Positions 63,454 to 64,000 of a stretch of 64,000 nucleotides of DNA are shown piece by piece (the first letter of the stretch is position 1; every line of letters begins with the position of its first letter). The translations under genes and the position numbers were made by a program. The notes below the pieces were generated by a model. It worked only from the letters and a program-made list of their open reading frames with translations. It did no database searches and was not told where the DNA came from. Source of the stretch: Alphaproteobacteria bacterium (GTDB lineage: Bacteria > Pseudomonadota > Alphaproteobacteria > Rickettsiales > SXRF01); contig JANYBV010000031.1 in the NCBI GenBank assembly GCA_025360605.1, forward strand, positions 129,063-193,062. Reading direction: 5' to 3'.

Positions 63454-64000
63454 ATGAGTACGATTAATAATTTGGGTAACTCCGGTTACTACCAGCTTTC
63501 AAACCCAAACGGCGGGCAGACCGGCGGCACATCCGGTTCCGGACAGACCGGAAGCACGCAGGCGCTGATTCAGGCGTTGTCGGGGGATACTAACTCCAAT
63601 AACACGAACAGTAACGATGCCTATCTGCTGAATTTAAGCCCACAGGCGAAACAATATCTCAGCAACACCGCTAACGGGACGAACCAGAGCTTTATCCTCA
63701 GTGACAAACAAAAACAGACGATCACCGACATCCTGACCAAATATAAAGATGCGCCGTACAATCAGGATACGTTCAATAAGATCCAGAACGATCTGAATGC
63801 AGCGGGCTTAAGCACCACCACCTTGTCGCTTCTGGATAAATCAAAATCCTTCAGTGCCACCAGCGTGCTGATTTCTGCGCTTAATGGCGGTATCGCCAGC
63901 GGTGCGGATGTGGGTGGGGTGCCGAGTGATACCGAGGAGCAGACGAAGTCCAGCAGCTATATCCAGAATATTATCAGCCAGTGGAAAAACCTGTCGGGTC
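63454..64000 (+). CDS. Gly/Ser/Asn-rich hypothetical protein (partial, runs off the end)
   Basis: An open frame of 182 codons begins at 63454 and continues past the window end. It has a strong ribosome site, AGGAGG at 63444-63449, 4 bases before the ATG. The start MSTINNLGNSGYYQLSNPNG is followed by a Gly/Thr/Ser-rich stretch (GGQTGGTSGSGQTGSTQ) and a polar helical region with SPQAKQYLSNTANGTNQSF near 68-86 and SDKQKQTITDILTKYKDAP near 90. No signal peptide is seen. No family is recognised; it resembles the divergent neighbour in composition only. Confidence 0.7.
   Translation, partial: MSTINNLGNSGYYQLSNPNGGQTGGTSGSGQTGSTQALIQALSGDTNSNNTNSNDAYLLNLSPQAKQYLSNTANGTNQSFILSDKQKQTITDILTKYKDAPYNQDTFNKIQNDLNAAGLSTTTLSLLDKSKSFSATSVLISALNGGIASGADVGGVPSDTEEQTKSSSYIQNIISQWKNLSG

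Noticed and set aside
1-64000. CRISPR arrays, tRNA genes, insertion sequences or prophage
   Set aside because: No regularly spaced repeats, cloverleaf sequences, transposase or integrase signatures were seen on either strand.

Overview
The window is chromosomal DNA of roughly 50% GC, densely packed with genes, most likely from an alphaproteobacterium. Signs of this are a 6S-like RNA between zapA and 5-formyltetrahydrofolate cyclo-ligase, the cluster rpmH-rnpA-yidD-yidC-engB-argB, a PleC/DivJ-style HisKA domain, an intracellular PHB depolymerase and TadE/TadG-type pilus-assembly proteins. Genus and species cannot be told from the sequence. No tRNA, rRNA, CRISPR array, insertion sequence, integrase or prophage is visible, and no stretch longer than about 290 bases lacks a gene.

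Layout. 1-2.9 kb: tail of an AraC regulator, a nitronate monooxygenase-type flavoprotein, a membrane protein and a small His-rich peptide with a strong terminator. 3.1-9.6 kb: polA, an esterase, zapA, 6S RNA, formyl-THF cyclo-ligase, a YmdB-type phosphoesterase and yaaA. 9.6-16.6 kb: a large divergent PEP-carboxylase-like protein, two TadE-like proteins and one TadG-like protein, and a MazG-like protein. 16.6-20.8 kb: the argB-engB-yidC-yidD-rnpA-rpmH cluster read leftward from a near-consensus promoter. 21-24.5 kb: histidine kinase, panB and a threonine dehydratase-like enzyme. 24.5-34.3 kb: the carbamoyl-phosphate synthase genes, with carA and carB separated by five accessory genes, three of them tandem copies of a fused nucleotidyltransferase/HEPN-like protein; greA and a hypothetical gene follow carB.

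34.4-43.2 kb: a protein with ankyrin-like repeats, a second copy of the polytopic membrane protein seen next to carB, phaZ, cyaY, an ABC exporter, an EAL-domain protein and a class I glutamine amidotransferase. 43.2-49.6 kb: a tight seven-gene leftward operon (HAD phosphatase, class III aminotransferase, DUF4337-like membrane protein, ureohydrolase, fatty-acid desaturase, alpha/beta hydrolase with a Cys nucleophile, FemAB/GNAT-like acyltransferase) that looks like an undescribed lipid or amine pathway. 49.7-59.6 kb: a QseBC/PmrAB-like two-component system with ArnA-dehydrogenase-like and ArnB-like sugar enzymes, two ArnT-like glycosyltransferases, an MFS transporter and a CDF metal exporter, resembling an incomplete aminoarabinose lipid A modification locus. 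59.7-64 kb: a NitT/TauT-type ABC importer without a binding protein, and two divergent genes for Ser/Asn/Gln-rich proteins of unknown role, the last running off the end.

The best candidates for new biology are the seven-gene operon at 43.2-49.6 kb, the triplicated nucleotidyltransferase-HEPN fusions inside the split car locus, the PEP-carboxylase-like protein with altered active-site motifs, and the partial Arn-like locus.
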